Part shown: piece after piece, positions 50,859-58,940 of the stretch
Numbering within the stretch: the first letter of the stretch is position 1
Layout: every line of letters starts with the position of its first letter
NCBI RefSeq assembly: GCF_018491765.1
Contig: NZ_JABWCU010000015.1
Span: 62,001 to 126,000 of the forward strand
DNA from: Novosphingobium profundi
Lineage (GTDB): Bacteria > Pseudomonadota > Alphaproteobacteria > Sphingomonadales > Sphingomonadaceae
Reading direction: 5' to 3'
DNA length: 64,000 nt
Notes under the pieces: model-generated
The model's input: only the letters and a program-made list of their open reading frames with translations
What the model was told of the DNA's origin: nothing
Databases searched by the model: none
Program-made: the position numbers and the translations under genes

Positions 50859-50937
50859 GCCGTCCCGTCCGCTTCAGTCGGGACGGCGAAATTTCCACGA
50901 ACCGTACCAGAGCGAGGCAAGATCGCCGGTACGGTTC
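50859..50937 (+). other. Two consecutive hairpins in the 5' leader
   Basis: GCCGTCCCG pairs with its complement at 50879-50887, and GAACCGTACC (50899-50908) pairs with GGTACGGTTC (50928-50937). Both are perfect stems. The second ends 16 bases before the channel's start codon. They may form a 5' regulatory structure. Confidence 0.5.
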
Positions 50938-50953
50938 TTGGCGGAGCCTTACC

Positions 50954-51877
50954 ATGCCTCTTCGTTCCATTGCTTCCCGCGCCCGGCCGCGCACATTTTG
51001 CCATACCGCCACGCTCGCGGGTTGTGTCTTCGCTGTGAACCTGCCCCACCTTGCTCACGCGGCTGAAATCGAGCCCTTCGAGTACGTGTCTCTCCCGGCC
51101 GGAACCTCGGTCGAAATCCTTTACTTGGATTACGGAGACTACGACGGTTACCGCAATTCGACGAGCGCCGACGGCGCACGTCAGGATGCGGCGCTGGACA
51201 CCTATACGGCCACGTCCAAGACCGCGCACTACTTCGACCTTGCGGGCCATCGCGCGCTCGTCAGCCTGATCCAGCCTTTCGGAGCTAGCCGCAATGCGCG
51301 TATCGGGGATTCCCGGCTTGGCGAAACAAGCGGTTTTGGAGACACCACGCTGGGCTTGGTGTTCTGGCCGATCGCCGACGATGCGGGCGGTACAAACCTG
51401 GGGCTGGCTCACTACCTCACGCTGCCAACAGGGTCCTACTCGCCCGATCGCTCGGTTAACATGGGAGGCAACCGCTTCGTTTCGAATTTCCAGGCCTCGC
51501 TGCACCAGCCCCTGGGCGGCAAGTGGTCAACCGACCTTGCTGCCGACATCATTTTCTATACCCCCAACTCCGAATCCGGCGCCGCCCGCCAACGCCTGAC
51601 GCAAAAGCCCGCACAGCAGTACCAGGCCTTCCTCAACTACAGTTTCGATCCGACCCTGACCGCGGGGATCGGGTACCAGGGCTGGCGTGGCGGCAAGCAG
51701 AAGCTGGACGGTGTCGAAACGGGGGGGCGAACCGATTTCGACGAGGTTCGCGTCAGCCTTGCCAAGCTCGTCTCGCCCAAGTTGCAAATTCTAGGCGAAA
51801 TCAGCCACCAGACCCATGTCGAGGGTGGCTATCGCCAGGATGTCAACGCCTTGGCGCGCATCGCCTATTTCTTCTAA
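50954..51877 (+). CDS. Outer-membrane channel of the phenol-meta family
   Basis: A 307-residue outer-membrane protein. An N-terminal signal (basic, then hydrophobic, cleavage near AHAAEI) is followed by a beta-barrel with alternating aromatic strands, ending IAYFF (C-terminal Phe). It resembles the transporter-like MetA-pathway/phenol-degradation family (Phenol_MetA_deg), which lets aromatic or hydrophobic substrates through the outer membrane. It heads the operon with SMP-30, SDR and PEP-mutase-family genes (gaps of 32, 14 and 63 bases). The channel is not TonB-dependent. Confidence 0.83.
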   Translation: MPLRSIASRARPRTFCHTATLAGCVFAVNLPHLAHAAEIEPFEYVSLPAGTSVEILYLDYGDYDGYRNSTSADGARQDAALDTYTATSKTAHYFDLAGHRALVSLIQPFGASRNARIGDSRLGETSGFGDTTLGLVFWPIADDAGGTNLGLAHYLTLPTGSYSPDRSVNMGGNRFVSNFQASLHQPLGGKWSTDLAADIIFYTPNSESGAARQRLTQKPAQQYQAFLNYSFDPTLTAGIGYQGWRGGKQKLDGVETGGRTDFDEVRVSLAKLVSPKLQILGEISHQTHVEGGYRQDVNALARIAYFF

Positions 51878-51909
51878 AAAACAGAAATCTCGAGAGGATA
51901 CGTCCCCAC

Positions 51910-52854
51910 ATGACCGGTTTCACCAAACACTCCGAACATGACTTCGCGCCGCTGCCGAGCTGGGAGGCAAGCCTTCCCACCCTGACAGCCGAGCCCTGGT
52001 TCAAGGTTTCCGACAAGAGCCTCCAATTGGAAGGCCTGTGCTTTGATCGGGATGGGAACCTCTACTTCGTCGACGTTTTTGGCGGCACCTTGTTCAAGCT
52101 CGAGCTGCCCTCGATGACACTCCACGAAATCTACCATGCTCCGGACGAGAACCCTGCCGCCATCAAGATCCACAAGGACGGCCGCCTGTTCGTGTGCTGC
52201 CTTGGCGACTTCGTGAATGGCCACATTTTCGCGATACAGCCCGATGGCTCGGGTCGCGAGACGATCATCGAGGGCCATGTCGCGGATGACATGGTGTTCG
52301 CGGCGGACGGCAGTTTCTATTTCACCCATTTCGTGGGCAAATCGACCGAGCCGACGGGCGGCGTCTTCCACGTTTCGGCGGATTACAAGACGATCACGCC
52401 CATTCTCGACAATATGGCGGGCCCCAACGGGGTAGCCCTCTCGGTCAACGGACGCAGGCTCTGGGCGACCGAGACCAACGCCAACCGCCTGCACATGATT
52501 GAATTGTCGCAAGACGGCCTCAGGGTTGCGCCGTACGGAACGTCGGTCCCCTACCATTTCAGTGGCTACCATGGCCCCGATTCCTGCTGCATCGATGCCG
52601 GCGACAATGTCTATGTCGCCATGTACCAGCAGGGACGGGTAATGATCTTCAACCGCAATGGCTGGCCCATAGGGCAGGTCCTGATCCCGGGACGTGAGAA
52701 AGGCCAGCTGATGCACGTCACGCATCCGATGCTCGTTCCCGGAACCGACGATCTGCTCATCACCACCAACGATGGCCCTGATGGCGACAAGGGATCGTGG
52801 ATATTACGCTCAAAGGGCTTTGCCTCGGCCCACACCAGCTTTCAGTTCGATTGA
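51910..52854 (+). CDS. SMP-30/gluconolactonase-family lactonase
   Basis: A 314-residue six-bladed propeller protein. LEGLCFDRDGNLYFVDVFGG carries the first-blade glutamate. The repeated PDG/DGxxY turns follow (DNMAGPNGVALSVNGRRLW, DNVYVAMYQQGRV). The metal residues Glu, Asn (GPNG) and Asp (GPDSCCID) of the family are present. Such enzymes hydrolyse sugar or aromatic lactones. ATG 51910 is 32 bases after the channel gene. There is no signal peptide, so it acts in the cytoplasm. The operon context suggests it opens a lactone intermediate. Confidence 0.88.
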   Translation: MTGFTKHSEHDFAPLPSWEASLPTLTAEPWFKVSDKSLQLEGLCFDRDGNLYFVDVFGGTLFKLELPSMTLHEIYHAPDENPAAIKIHKDGRLFVCCLGDFVNGHIFAIQPDGSGRETIIEGHVADDMVFAADGSFYFTHFVGKSTEPTGGVFHVSADYKTITPILDNMAGPNGVALSVNGRRLWATETNANRLHMIELSQDGLRVAPYGTSVPYHFSGYHGPDSCCIDAGDNVYVAMYQQGRVMIFNRNGWPIGQVLIPGREKGQLMHVTHPMLVPGTDDLLITTNDGPDGDKGSWILRSKGFASAHTSFQFD

Positions 52855-52868
52855 TCAGGAGAATGTCC

Positions 52869-53615
52869 ATGCGCCTTGAAGGCAAGGTTGCCATTGTCAC
52901 CGGAGCCGCGCGCGGCATCGGTCTGGCCATCGCCGAAACCTATGCGCGCGAGGGGGCCAGTGTCCTCCTCGCCGATCTCGACGGCGACGAGGCCGCCAAG
53001 GCCGCTGGACGGCTTGCGGCCGCATACCCGGGGTCCTTCGCCGCAGCCCATACCGACGTTGCATCCAAGGCCGACTGCGTCGCGATGTTCGCCACTGCGC
53101 ACGAGGCGCTGGGGCCGGTCGATATCCTGGTCTGCAACGCCGGGATCGTACGCCCGGCCGCTGCGATTGAGGACATCTCGCCCGAAACCTGGGACAAGGT
53201 GATCGGGATCAATCTCATGGGCGCCATCTATCCTACCCAGGTCTTTGCCCCCGAGGCAAAGGAACGGGGAACTGGCCGGATTATCTACATGGCCTCGGTT
53301 GCGGGCGAAGTCGGCGGGGTCTCGGCCGAAATGACCTACTCGGTCACTAAGGCGGGCGTCCTGTGCCTGACCAAGGCAACCGCCAAGCAGCTTGCCCCGC
53401 ATGGCGTGACCGTCAACGCGATTGCGCCGGGTACCATCCAGACTGCCATGACGGACATCCTGCAATACGACGCGTCCGTCCTCGAATCGATCCCTCTGGG
53501 ACGTTACGGCGAGGTGTCCGACATAGCCGGGGCCGCCCTCTACCTCGTGTCCGACGATGCGAAGTACGTGACCGGCACGACGCTCGACGTGAACGGAGGC
53601 CTCTTCATGCGCTGA
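52869..53615 (+). CDS. Short-chain dehydrogenase/reductase
   Basis: A 248-residue classical SDR: TGAARGIG, LVCNAGIVRPA, YSVTKAG as the Tyr-x3-Lys site, and TGTTLDVNGGLFMR at the end. ATG 52869 is preferred over ATG 52863 because AGGAG is then properly spaced. It lies 14 bases after the SMP-30 gene. It probably oxidises a hydroxyl to give the lactone, or reduces a keto group in the same route. Substrate unknown. Confidence 0.9.
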   Translation: MRLEGKVAIVTGAARGIGLAIAETYAREGASVLLADLDGDEAAKAAGRLAAAYPGSFAAAHTDVASKADCVAMFATAHEALGPVDILVCNAGIVRPAAAIEDISPETWDKVIGINLMGAIYPTQVFAPEAKERGTGRIIYMASVAGEVGGVSAEMTYSVTKAGVLCLTKATAKQLAPHGVTVNAIAPGTIQTAMTDILQYDASVLESIPLGRYGEVSDIAGAALYLVSDDAKYVTGTTLDVNGGLFMR

Positions 53616-53678
53616 TGCTGCGCACAACCCGCCGTATCGCTCTCCCCCCCCCCTTCAGGACCTGTGAAAGGCCATCCC

Positions 53679-54566
53679 ATGGATATGTACGAAAAGCGCG
53701 TTCGCTTGCGCGAACTGCTTGCCGAACCCGAATGCACGCCCCTGATGGGGGCCTATGACGTGCTCAGCGCGAAGATCGTCGAGAACACCGGCTTTCCGGT
53801 GGTCTACACCGGCAGCCTTGTGACTGGCGCAAGTGCGTTTGGTCTCCCCGATGTCGGGCTTGTGCAGTTGAGCGACCTGCTCGGCCTCGCTCGTGAAATC
53901 GCCAAGGAAACCCGTATCCCCATCGTTTGCGATGCGGACAGCGGGTGGTTCCATGCCGGCAACATCTGGCGAACCGTGCATGAATTCGAGGCAGCTGGCG
54001 TCTCGGGCATCCACATCGAGGACCAGATCTTCGGCAAGCACACCGATCAGGAGGCCCTCCTGACCCCGACCGACGTCATGTGCGAGAGGATCCGGGCCTG
54101 CTGCGATGCGCGCAAGGATCCAAACTTCATGATCATTGCGCGAACCGACGCGCTCTACCTCCAGGACGATGCCGAAGCGGCTATCGCCCGGGCCAACTCG
54201 TACCTCGAGGCGGGCGCGGACGCGGCTTTTGTCGTGTTCAAGGGCTCCATCAAGGCGCTCAAGAACTTCAGGGCACGGATCAAGGGGCCCCTGATCGTGA
54301 CCAGCGTCGACTTCCAGAATTCGATGGCCGAAGAAACCGAAGCCGGAGCCAATATGTCGGTCTACTGGCCGTTGACGATCTTCGCCGCGTTCAAGGCAGT
54401 CAAGCACGTCTGCGAACGCTTCTACGAAACCCGCGACGCGACACAGCTCCAGGAATATTGCTTTGACGAAGGCGCTCTCAACACGCTTATGCCCTACGAC
54501 CGCTTCGATGAAAATGTGGCGACCTATCGTGTTCGGGACGCATTGCTTCCGTCTGCTGGCGATTGA
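53679..54566 (+). CDS. PEP mutase / isocitrate lyase superfamily protein
   Basis: A 295-residue TIM-barrel enzyme: LMGAYDVLSAKIVENTGFP, VCDADSGW (metal-binding Asp), and GIHIEDQIFGKHTDQ. The lyase motif KKCGH that normally follows IEDQ is replaced by GKHTDQEALLTP, so the catalytic Cys is missing. Such members include oxaloacetate/2-oxoacid decarboxylases and hydrolases rather than methylisocitrate lyase. ATG 53679 follows AAAGG; GTG at 53664 is an alternative. It is the last gene of the channel operon. Another superfamily member without the Cys is at 15697-16641. Confidence 0.86.
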   Translation: MDMYEKRVRLRELLAEPECTPLMGAYDVLSAKIVENTGFPVVYTGSLVTGASAFGLPDVGLVQLSDLLGLAREIAKETRIPIVCDADSGWFHAGNIWRTVHEFEAAGVSGIHIEDQIFGKHTDQEALLTPTDVMCERIRACCDARKDPNFMIIARTDALYLQDDAEAAIARANSYLEAGADAAFVVFKGSIKALKNFRARIKGPLIVTSVDFQNSMAEETEAGANMSVYWPLTIFAAFKAVKHVCERFYETRDATQLQEYCFDEGALNTLMPYDRFDENVATYRVRDALLPSAGD

Positions 54567-54629
54567 ACTCTGAAGCTGGGAACGAAGTTGGTCAGAAGAA
54601 CTCCTGAATAGGACCTACCAGCAACAACC

Positions 54630-54688
54630 GACCCTTTTTTGCCGCTCAGGCGCCGATTTCCAGGCTCCAGAAACGGACCTTCCGCTAG
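54630..54688 (+). repeat. Dispersed intergenic repeat, copy 7
   Basis: GACCCTTTTTTGCCGCTCAG, GCCGATTT, and CAGAAACGGACCTTCCGCTA. This copy is close to the consensus. It lies between the channel operon and the convergent CDP-alcohol transferase. Confidence 0.8.
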
Positions 54689-54728
54689 GGGGAACTGCAC
54701 TGACCCTAGCTACATTGGGGCGGGCACC

Positions 54729-55433
54729 TTAAGTCCAGCGAGGGGGCTCCTCGATGGCCAGTCGCTTGGCGGTTCGCCACGTCTGGATGACGAAGAAGAC
54801 AATCAGTAGCGCGCCAATTCCGCCAACAACCAGGTCAAACCATGTAAGCATGCCAAGCAGCACCGGCTGCGATCCGGCGGCAATCATCGCCAGAGTGAGC
54901 CCGATAAGCAGCACTCGCAGTTCGGTAGGGCCGGCATAGGCGTAGGACAGCTTCATCTCGCCCAGTACCCGAACGAGCAGGAAAGCGTGGATCGACAGGA
55001 GGAGGTAGCCTGCCAAAGCCACCAGTGCGACTTCCAGCTGGACATACCGGCTCAGGCCAATGCCCACCACAACGAGCGTTGTCGCAAATCCATCGCAGCT
55101 ATGGTCGAGGAAGTAACCGTAGCGCGGCCTCTCGATCTTCCGGTAGCGGGCCAGGCTTCCGTCCATCGAGTCGCCAAACCAGTGGATGAAATACCCGGCA
55201 ATCGACATCCACAGCCAGCCATCACCCAGATTGCTCAAGATATATCCGCTGAAAATTACGAAGGCACCGAACATCCCGATCGCGGTCAGGATATCGGGCA
55301 TGACCCAGCGCGGCATGGAGGCGCAAAGCCGATTGAGGAGCCTGCGCTCTGCGCGCGCGAGGAGGTTCTCCTGGATGCGATCGATAGGGCCGGCATTCAT
55401 ATTCTTCGGGTTCGACAAAAGTATTCCTGTCAT
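54729..55433 (-). CDS. CDP-alcohol phosphatidyltransferase
   Basis: A 234-residue inner-membrane enzyme with about six hydrophobic helices. The family signature is complete between residues 88 and 110: DG, then AR two residues on, G after eight residues, and two further Asp residues spaced by four (DGSLAR ... YG ... LDHSCDG). It transfers the phosphatidyl group from CDP-diacylglycerol (or a related nucleotide) to an alcohol, forming phospholipids such as phosphatidylglycerol phosphate or an inositol-type lipid. Length and sequence do not identify the acceptor. ATG 55431-55433 is used; ATG 55400 is an alternative. No partner genes are visible. Confidence 0.9.
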   Translation of the reverse strand: MTGILLSNPKNMNAGPIDRIQENLLARAERRLLNRLCASMPRWVMPDILTAIGMFGAFVIFSGYILSNLGDGWLWMSIAGYFIHWFGDSMDGSLARYRKIERPRYGYFLDHSCDGFATTLVVVGIGLSRYVQLEVALVALAGYLLLSIHAFLLVRVLGEMKLSYAYAGPTELRVLLIGLTLAMIAAGSQPVLLGMLTWFDLVVGGIGALLIVFFVIQTWRTAKRLAIEEPPRWT

Positions 55434-55715
55434 TCTTTGAGCGCTGCGGCCCACGGATGTGCGGGCATCGGGCGGGCCGGGCCAAGCTTGTCGATCCGGA
55501 TGGATCTTCCTCGGCGCAAAGAGGCAAATACGGCCCGTCTCGTGGCCGAAAGGGTCAACCTTGCGACCGTGGCACCGAGCCACCCCTAGCCGTGGTCCGC
55601 ACGTGCAGCAACCGGATCGTTGCTGCCGAGCGAGCCGCGCTGTCCGGTCCCGCCACGATTTGCATGCCGGATCGACACGCGGCATGGAGCGTGGATCGAC
55701 ACCACCGGAAGCCAC

Positions 55716-56540
55716 ATGCCCTCTATCTTGACCCAACAGATCTACAACTCCGACGTCCTCGCATCGATCGCGCTTGTCGCCTTTCTCGCGTTGCTGCGCG
55801 TCGTCGTCGCCAGGGCCTTGCGGCGCAGGGACGATCTGCCCCAGCACGTCATCCGACGCTGGTCGGCGAATGCCCGCAACGCGCTGCTGCTCGTCGGCCT
55901 GATCGGCCTCGTCATGATCTGGGCACCGCAATTGCGAACCTTCGCGTTGTCCCTGACCGCATTCGCCGTGGCCATGGTCGTCGCCATGAAGGAGTTGATC
56001 CTGTGTCTTTCGGGGTCGGCCTTGCGGACCTTGACGCGCGCCTTCTCGGTGGGCGACTGCATCGAGCTGGGTGGCATCCGGGGCGAAGTCCTCGACCACA
56101 ACCTGATCGCCACCCGCTTGCTGGAAATGGAACGGCGCGAGGGCTCGCTCATCCTCACCGGGCGACACGTCATTGTCCCGCACAGCCTCCTGTTCGGCGC
56201 GCCGCTGCGCGTGGAGCCGGCGGGGCCGGGCAAGGCGTGGCATACGATCGTGCTGACCTTCGAACCCCAGGGCAATCTGTTCGCTGCGCGCGGCGAAATC
56301 CGGGACAGTGCTGTATCGGCCCTGGCATCGATCGAGGCGACCGCACGGTCCGGCTCGCACAGCGCCGCTGGCCCTGCGTCCGGCCGCGAGGACGTCGAAG
56401 TCGCGTTGGGCACCAGCGACATCGGCAAGTACCGCATCGAGATCCGCTTCCCGATCCGCGCCGAACTGGCCCGCAGCGCAGAGCAGGCCGTCGTCTGCGC
56501 GATCGGCAACCTGGTCCACAGCTTGCGCGAGAACAGCTAG
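55716..56540 (+). CDS. MscS-family mechanosensitive channel-like protein
   Basis: A 274-residue membrane protein. Two or three N-terminal helices (VLASIALVAFLALLRVVVA, NALLLVGLIGLVMIWAP, LSLTAFAVAMVVAMKELIL) are followed by the MscS beta domain (FSVGDCIELGGIRGEV, then ILTGRHVIVPHSLLFG) and a cytoplasmic alpha/beta cap. It would open under membrane tension to release solutes after osmotic downshock. The pore helix is not the classic Gly/Ala-rich TM3. ATG 55716 is the only start that gives the complete first helix. Confidence 0.88.
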   Translation: MPSILTQQIYNSDVLASIALVAFLALLRVVVARALRRRDDLPQHVIRRWSANARNALLLVGLIGLVMIWAPQLRTFALSLTAFAVAMVVAMKELILCLSGSALRTLTRAFSVGDCIELGGIRGEVLDHNLIATRLLEMERREGSLILTGRHVIVPHSLLFGAPLRVEPAGPGKAWHTIVLTFEPQGNLFAARGEIRDSAVSALASIEATARSGSHSAAGPASGREDVEVALGTSDIGKYRIEIRFPIRAELARSAEQAVVCAIGNLVHSLRENS

Positions 56541-56575
56541 ATCCAGGCTTGGGTGCGCGCCACCGGACAGCCCAC

Positions 56576-57781
56576 TCACGCGTCTCCAGAAACGCCAAGG
56601 CGGGCCAGACGCGGCTTGGTCATCGGCACGGTCAGCATGGTAGATCCGACCGCCATCAGCAGGAGGGCGGTGAAAGTCTCGGGCGTGATGATCGCGCGAT
56701 CGAGAAGGACGTTGGCGAAGATGATCATGATCAGCGCCTTGGTCTGAAGCATCCAACCGATCAGTGAAGCCTCCCCTTTGTGCCAACCCAGAAGACGCCC
56801 GGCAAGGTGCACTCCGGCAAGCTTGCCCGCGACCGAGGCGAGCAGGAACACCAACGCGGCAACAATCACCGCCATCGCGCCCATACCGCCCCCGACCCCG
56901 AAATTCGTGCGCAGGCCGGTGCTGAGGAAGAACACCGGCATGACGGCAAGCAACAGGAACTCGCGGAACTGGTCGAGCTTTTCGCGGGTGAACCAGTGCC
57001 CGTCGAGCACCACCCCGGCTAGGAAGGCGCCGACCATGAAGTGCAACCCGGACCAGTCGGCGGCGAAGCCCACGGCGGCCAGCCAGACCAGCGAAAGATG
57101 CCAGCGGTCCGGCTCGGGCACCCGGCGGAACAGCGCGCGAATGGCCAAGGCCGCAACCGCGAAGCCGCCGAGGAACAGGGCCTGGCGACCCATCCGCTCC
57201 CAATCGACCAGGATCAGTGCGAGCACGCCCCAGATCGCGATGTCGTCGAGGCTGGCGTAGCGCAGCATCCTCTGCCCCAGAGGCCTGCGGAAGATGCCGA
57301 GCTTCTCCATGAGCAGCACGAGGATCGGCAGCGCGGTGACGGCACAGGCCATGCCGATGCCGAGCACCGCCTGCGGGTATGTGCCGCGCGAACCGATCCA
57401 GCCAGGCGATCGCAGGAGCAGCGCCGCGGCGAGCGCCCCGAAGGCGAGCGGGGTCAGCAGCGCGCAGGCGGCGGTGATCGACGTCTCGCGGCGGTGGGTC
57501 CAGGCGTCGGTGAGGTCAAGCTCGAGGCCGGCAACGAAGACGAACATCATCACCGCCCACCAGGCGACACCGTTGAGCGCCATCATGACCTGGGGGTTGA
57601 ACACGAAGGCGTGGATCTCGGGGAACCGGGCGCCGAGCACGCCGGGGCCAAGCAGGACGCCCCCGACGATCTGCACCACGACGAGCGGCGCCCAGTGTTC
57701 GGTGCGCAGCAGGCGCCAGACAAGATAGGGCACGCCGAGGATCACCGTGAGAGCGATCAAATAGACTTCCGAAGTTCCCAT
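56576..57781 (-). CDS. Cation:proton antiporter (CPA2, Kef-type)
   Basis: A 401-residue membrane protein with about 12 helices. It has GGVLLGPGVLG, FVFVAGLELDLTDAWTHRRE (conserved acidic motif of the family), and ASLDDIAIWGVLALILV (a charged helix resembling the ion-site region). There is no C-terminal RCK/TrkA_N domain, so it resembles the membrane core of KefB/NhaA-like antiporters only. It exchanges H+ for Na+ or K+. ATG 57779-57781 follows a GGAAGTTC stretch. It converges with MscS. Confidence 0.87.
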   Translation of the reverse strand: MGTSEVYLIALTVILGVPYLVWRLLRTEHWAPLVVVQIVGGVLLGPGVLGARFPEIHAFVFNPQVMMALNGVAWWAVMMFVFVAGLELDLTDAWTHRRETSITAACALLTPLAFGALAAALLLRSPGWIGSRGTYPQAVLGIGMACAVTALPILVLLMEKLGIFRRPLGQRMLRYASLDDIAIWGVLALILVDWERMGRQALFLGGFAVAALAIRALFRRVPEPDRWHLSLVWLAAVGFAADWSGLHFMVGAFLAGVVLDGHWFTREKLDQFREFLLLAVMPVFFLSTGLRTNFGVGGGMGAMAVIVAALVFLLASVAGKLAGVHLAGRLLGWHKGEASLIGWMLQTKALIMIIFANVLLDRAIITPETFTALLLMAVGSTMLTVPMTKPRLARLGVSGDA

Positions 57782-58268
57782 GGTTGATATGCCGTTCTTC
57801 CTGCCCAATTTCGCTTTCGCGCGACATGTGGCCGGTCCCTGTGTCTTGTAAACGGGAATGCTGTCGTGACATATGATCTTGTGGCGTCAGACAAGGGCTC
57901 ATTCCGATTTTACCCCTTGTTTTCAGGCGCTATCTCCCTTGCTTCCCGCCAAAGCTGGCAAGAGAATCGACAAGTCGAATTTAGCGCAATATCGCGGGCG
58001 TCTGTGATGGCTGCCTTTGGCGCTCTGAAGTGGTTTCAGCCGACGGCCCATCCCGGTCGTTCAATGGGTGATTGCCGGTCCCCCGGTCCGGACGGACAGC
58101 TATTCCGGCCCGTATCGACCCTTCGTTGCCGCTCAGACGCTAAAATCCGGCGCCCAGGTGCGGTCCGTCCGCCAACCCATTTTGAAAGCGCGGGACGGGC
58201 CGATCGCTGACTGTCGCGTCTGGAGAGATCAAGGTGCGATAACTGCCGGTCGGTCACATGGCTTCCAT
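57782..58268. other. Intergenic region before the IS element
   Basis: Apart from dispersed-repeat copy 8 (58117-58173) no gene is seen. Short open frames on both strands have no family features. Confidence 0.5.
58117..58173 (+). repeat. Dispersed intergenic repeat, copy 8
   Basis: GACCCTTCGTTGCCGCTCAG, then a slightly altered core, then CCAGGTGCGGTCCGTCCGCC. It has the same orientation as all other copies. Confidence 0.75.
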
Positions 58269-58924
58269 CAGGCTCAGGACTCACTGATTACGGCCAGAAT
58301 AGCACGGTGGCAGCGAGAGCGGGGGCCGGGTTGGGCCGCGGTCGTAGCGGGTTGCGAGGCGGCGCCAGCCCTTGAGGCGACCGAACATGATCTCGATGCG
58401 GTTGCGGCGCTTGGATGGGCGCTTGTATCGGCGCTTGCCGTATTTGACCGGCATGGAGCGGGATTTGCGGCCTGGATGCACGGCTTGATGCCCTTTTTGC
58501 TCAAGCGCGTCCCTGAACCATTCGGCGTCATAACCCCGATCGGCCAGCATCCACTTCGCCTTTGGCAGGTCGTCGAGCCGGGCCGCCGCGCCCGTGTAGT
58601 CACTGATCTGGCCAGCCGTGATGAAGAAGCTCAAGGGACGGCCGTTGGCATCGAGACGGCGTGAAGCCTGGTGTCCATGCCGCCCTTGGTCCGCCCGATC
58701 AGGCGCCCGAGGTCCCCTTTTTCACCCCAAGGCTGGAAGCCGTGCGGTGAGCCTTGAGATAGGTCGCGTCGATCATGAACACGTGGCTCTTCATGGCTCT
58801 TGGAAAAATACGACGACAGACGCGCCATCTGCTCATTCGTCAGCCAATACAGGTCGCGCATACTCAGTCTCCTCGCGAAGCCTGAATCATTTCGCCGCAT
58901 GCCAATCAATGGGTCCTGAGCCTG
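58269..58924 (-). mobile_element. Degenerate IS5-family insertion sequence
   Basis: The ends are inverted repeats of 14 bases: CAGGCTCAGGACTC at 58269-58282 and GGGTCCTGAGCCTG at 58911-58924 (13 of 14 match). The 656-bp element holds only a broken transposase frame. A target-site duplication is not obvious. The right end lies 17 bases beyond the stop of the nuclease-protease gene. Confidence 0.8.
58288..58861 (-). pseudogene. IS5-family transposase, internally deleted and frameshifted
   Basis: It starts MRDLYWLTNEQMARLSSYF at ATG 58859-58861, as IS5/IS427-group transposases do. About 60 codons are then missing: the next match is VFMIDATYLKAHRTASSLGV in another frame. The frame shifts again to GRLIGRTKGGMDTRLHAV, FFITAGQISDYTGAAARL, DRGYDAEWFRDAL and IEIMFGRLKGWRRLATRYDR. 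The C-terminus ALAATVLFWP is in a third frame. The DDE residues are split among frames, so the enzyme is dead. Confidence 0.88.
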
Positions 58925-58940
58925 GGCCCTGAAGGGCCGA

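Noticed and set aside
50668..51066. 132-codon plus-strand frame overlapping the start of the outer-membrane channel
   Set aside because: It runs through the two leader hairpins and into the channel's signal-peptide region in another frame. It has no family match.
54729..57203. Single 824-codon minus-strand frame spanning several genes
   Set aside because: Only its last 235 codons match a CDP-alcohol transferase; the rest is antisense to MscS and out of frame with the antiporter.
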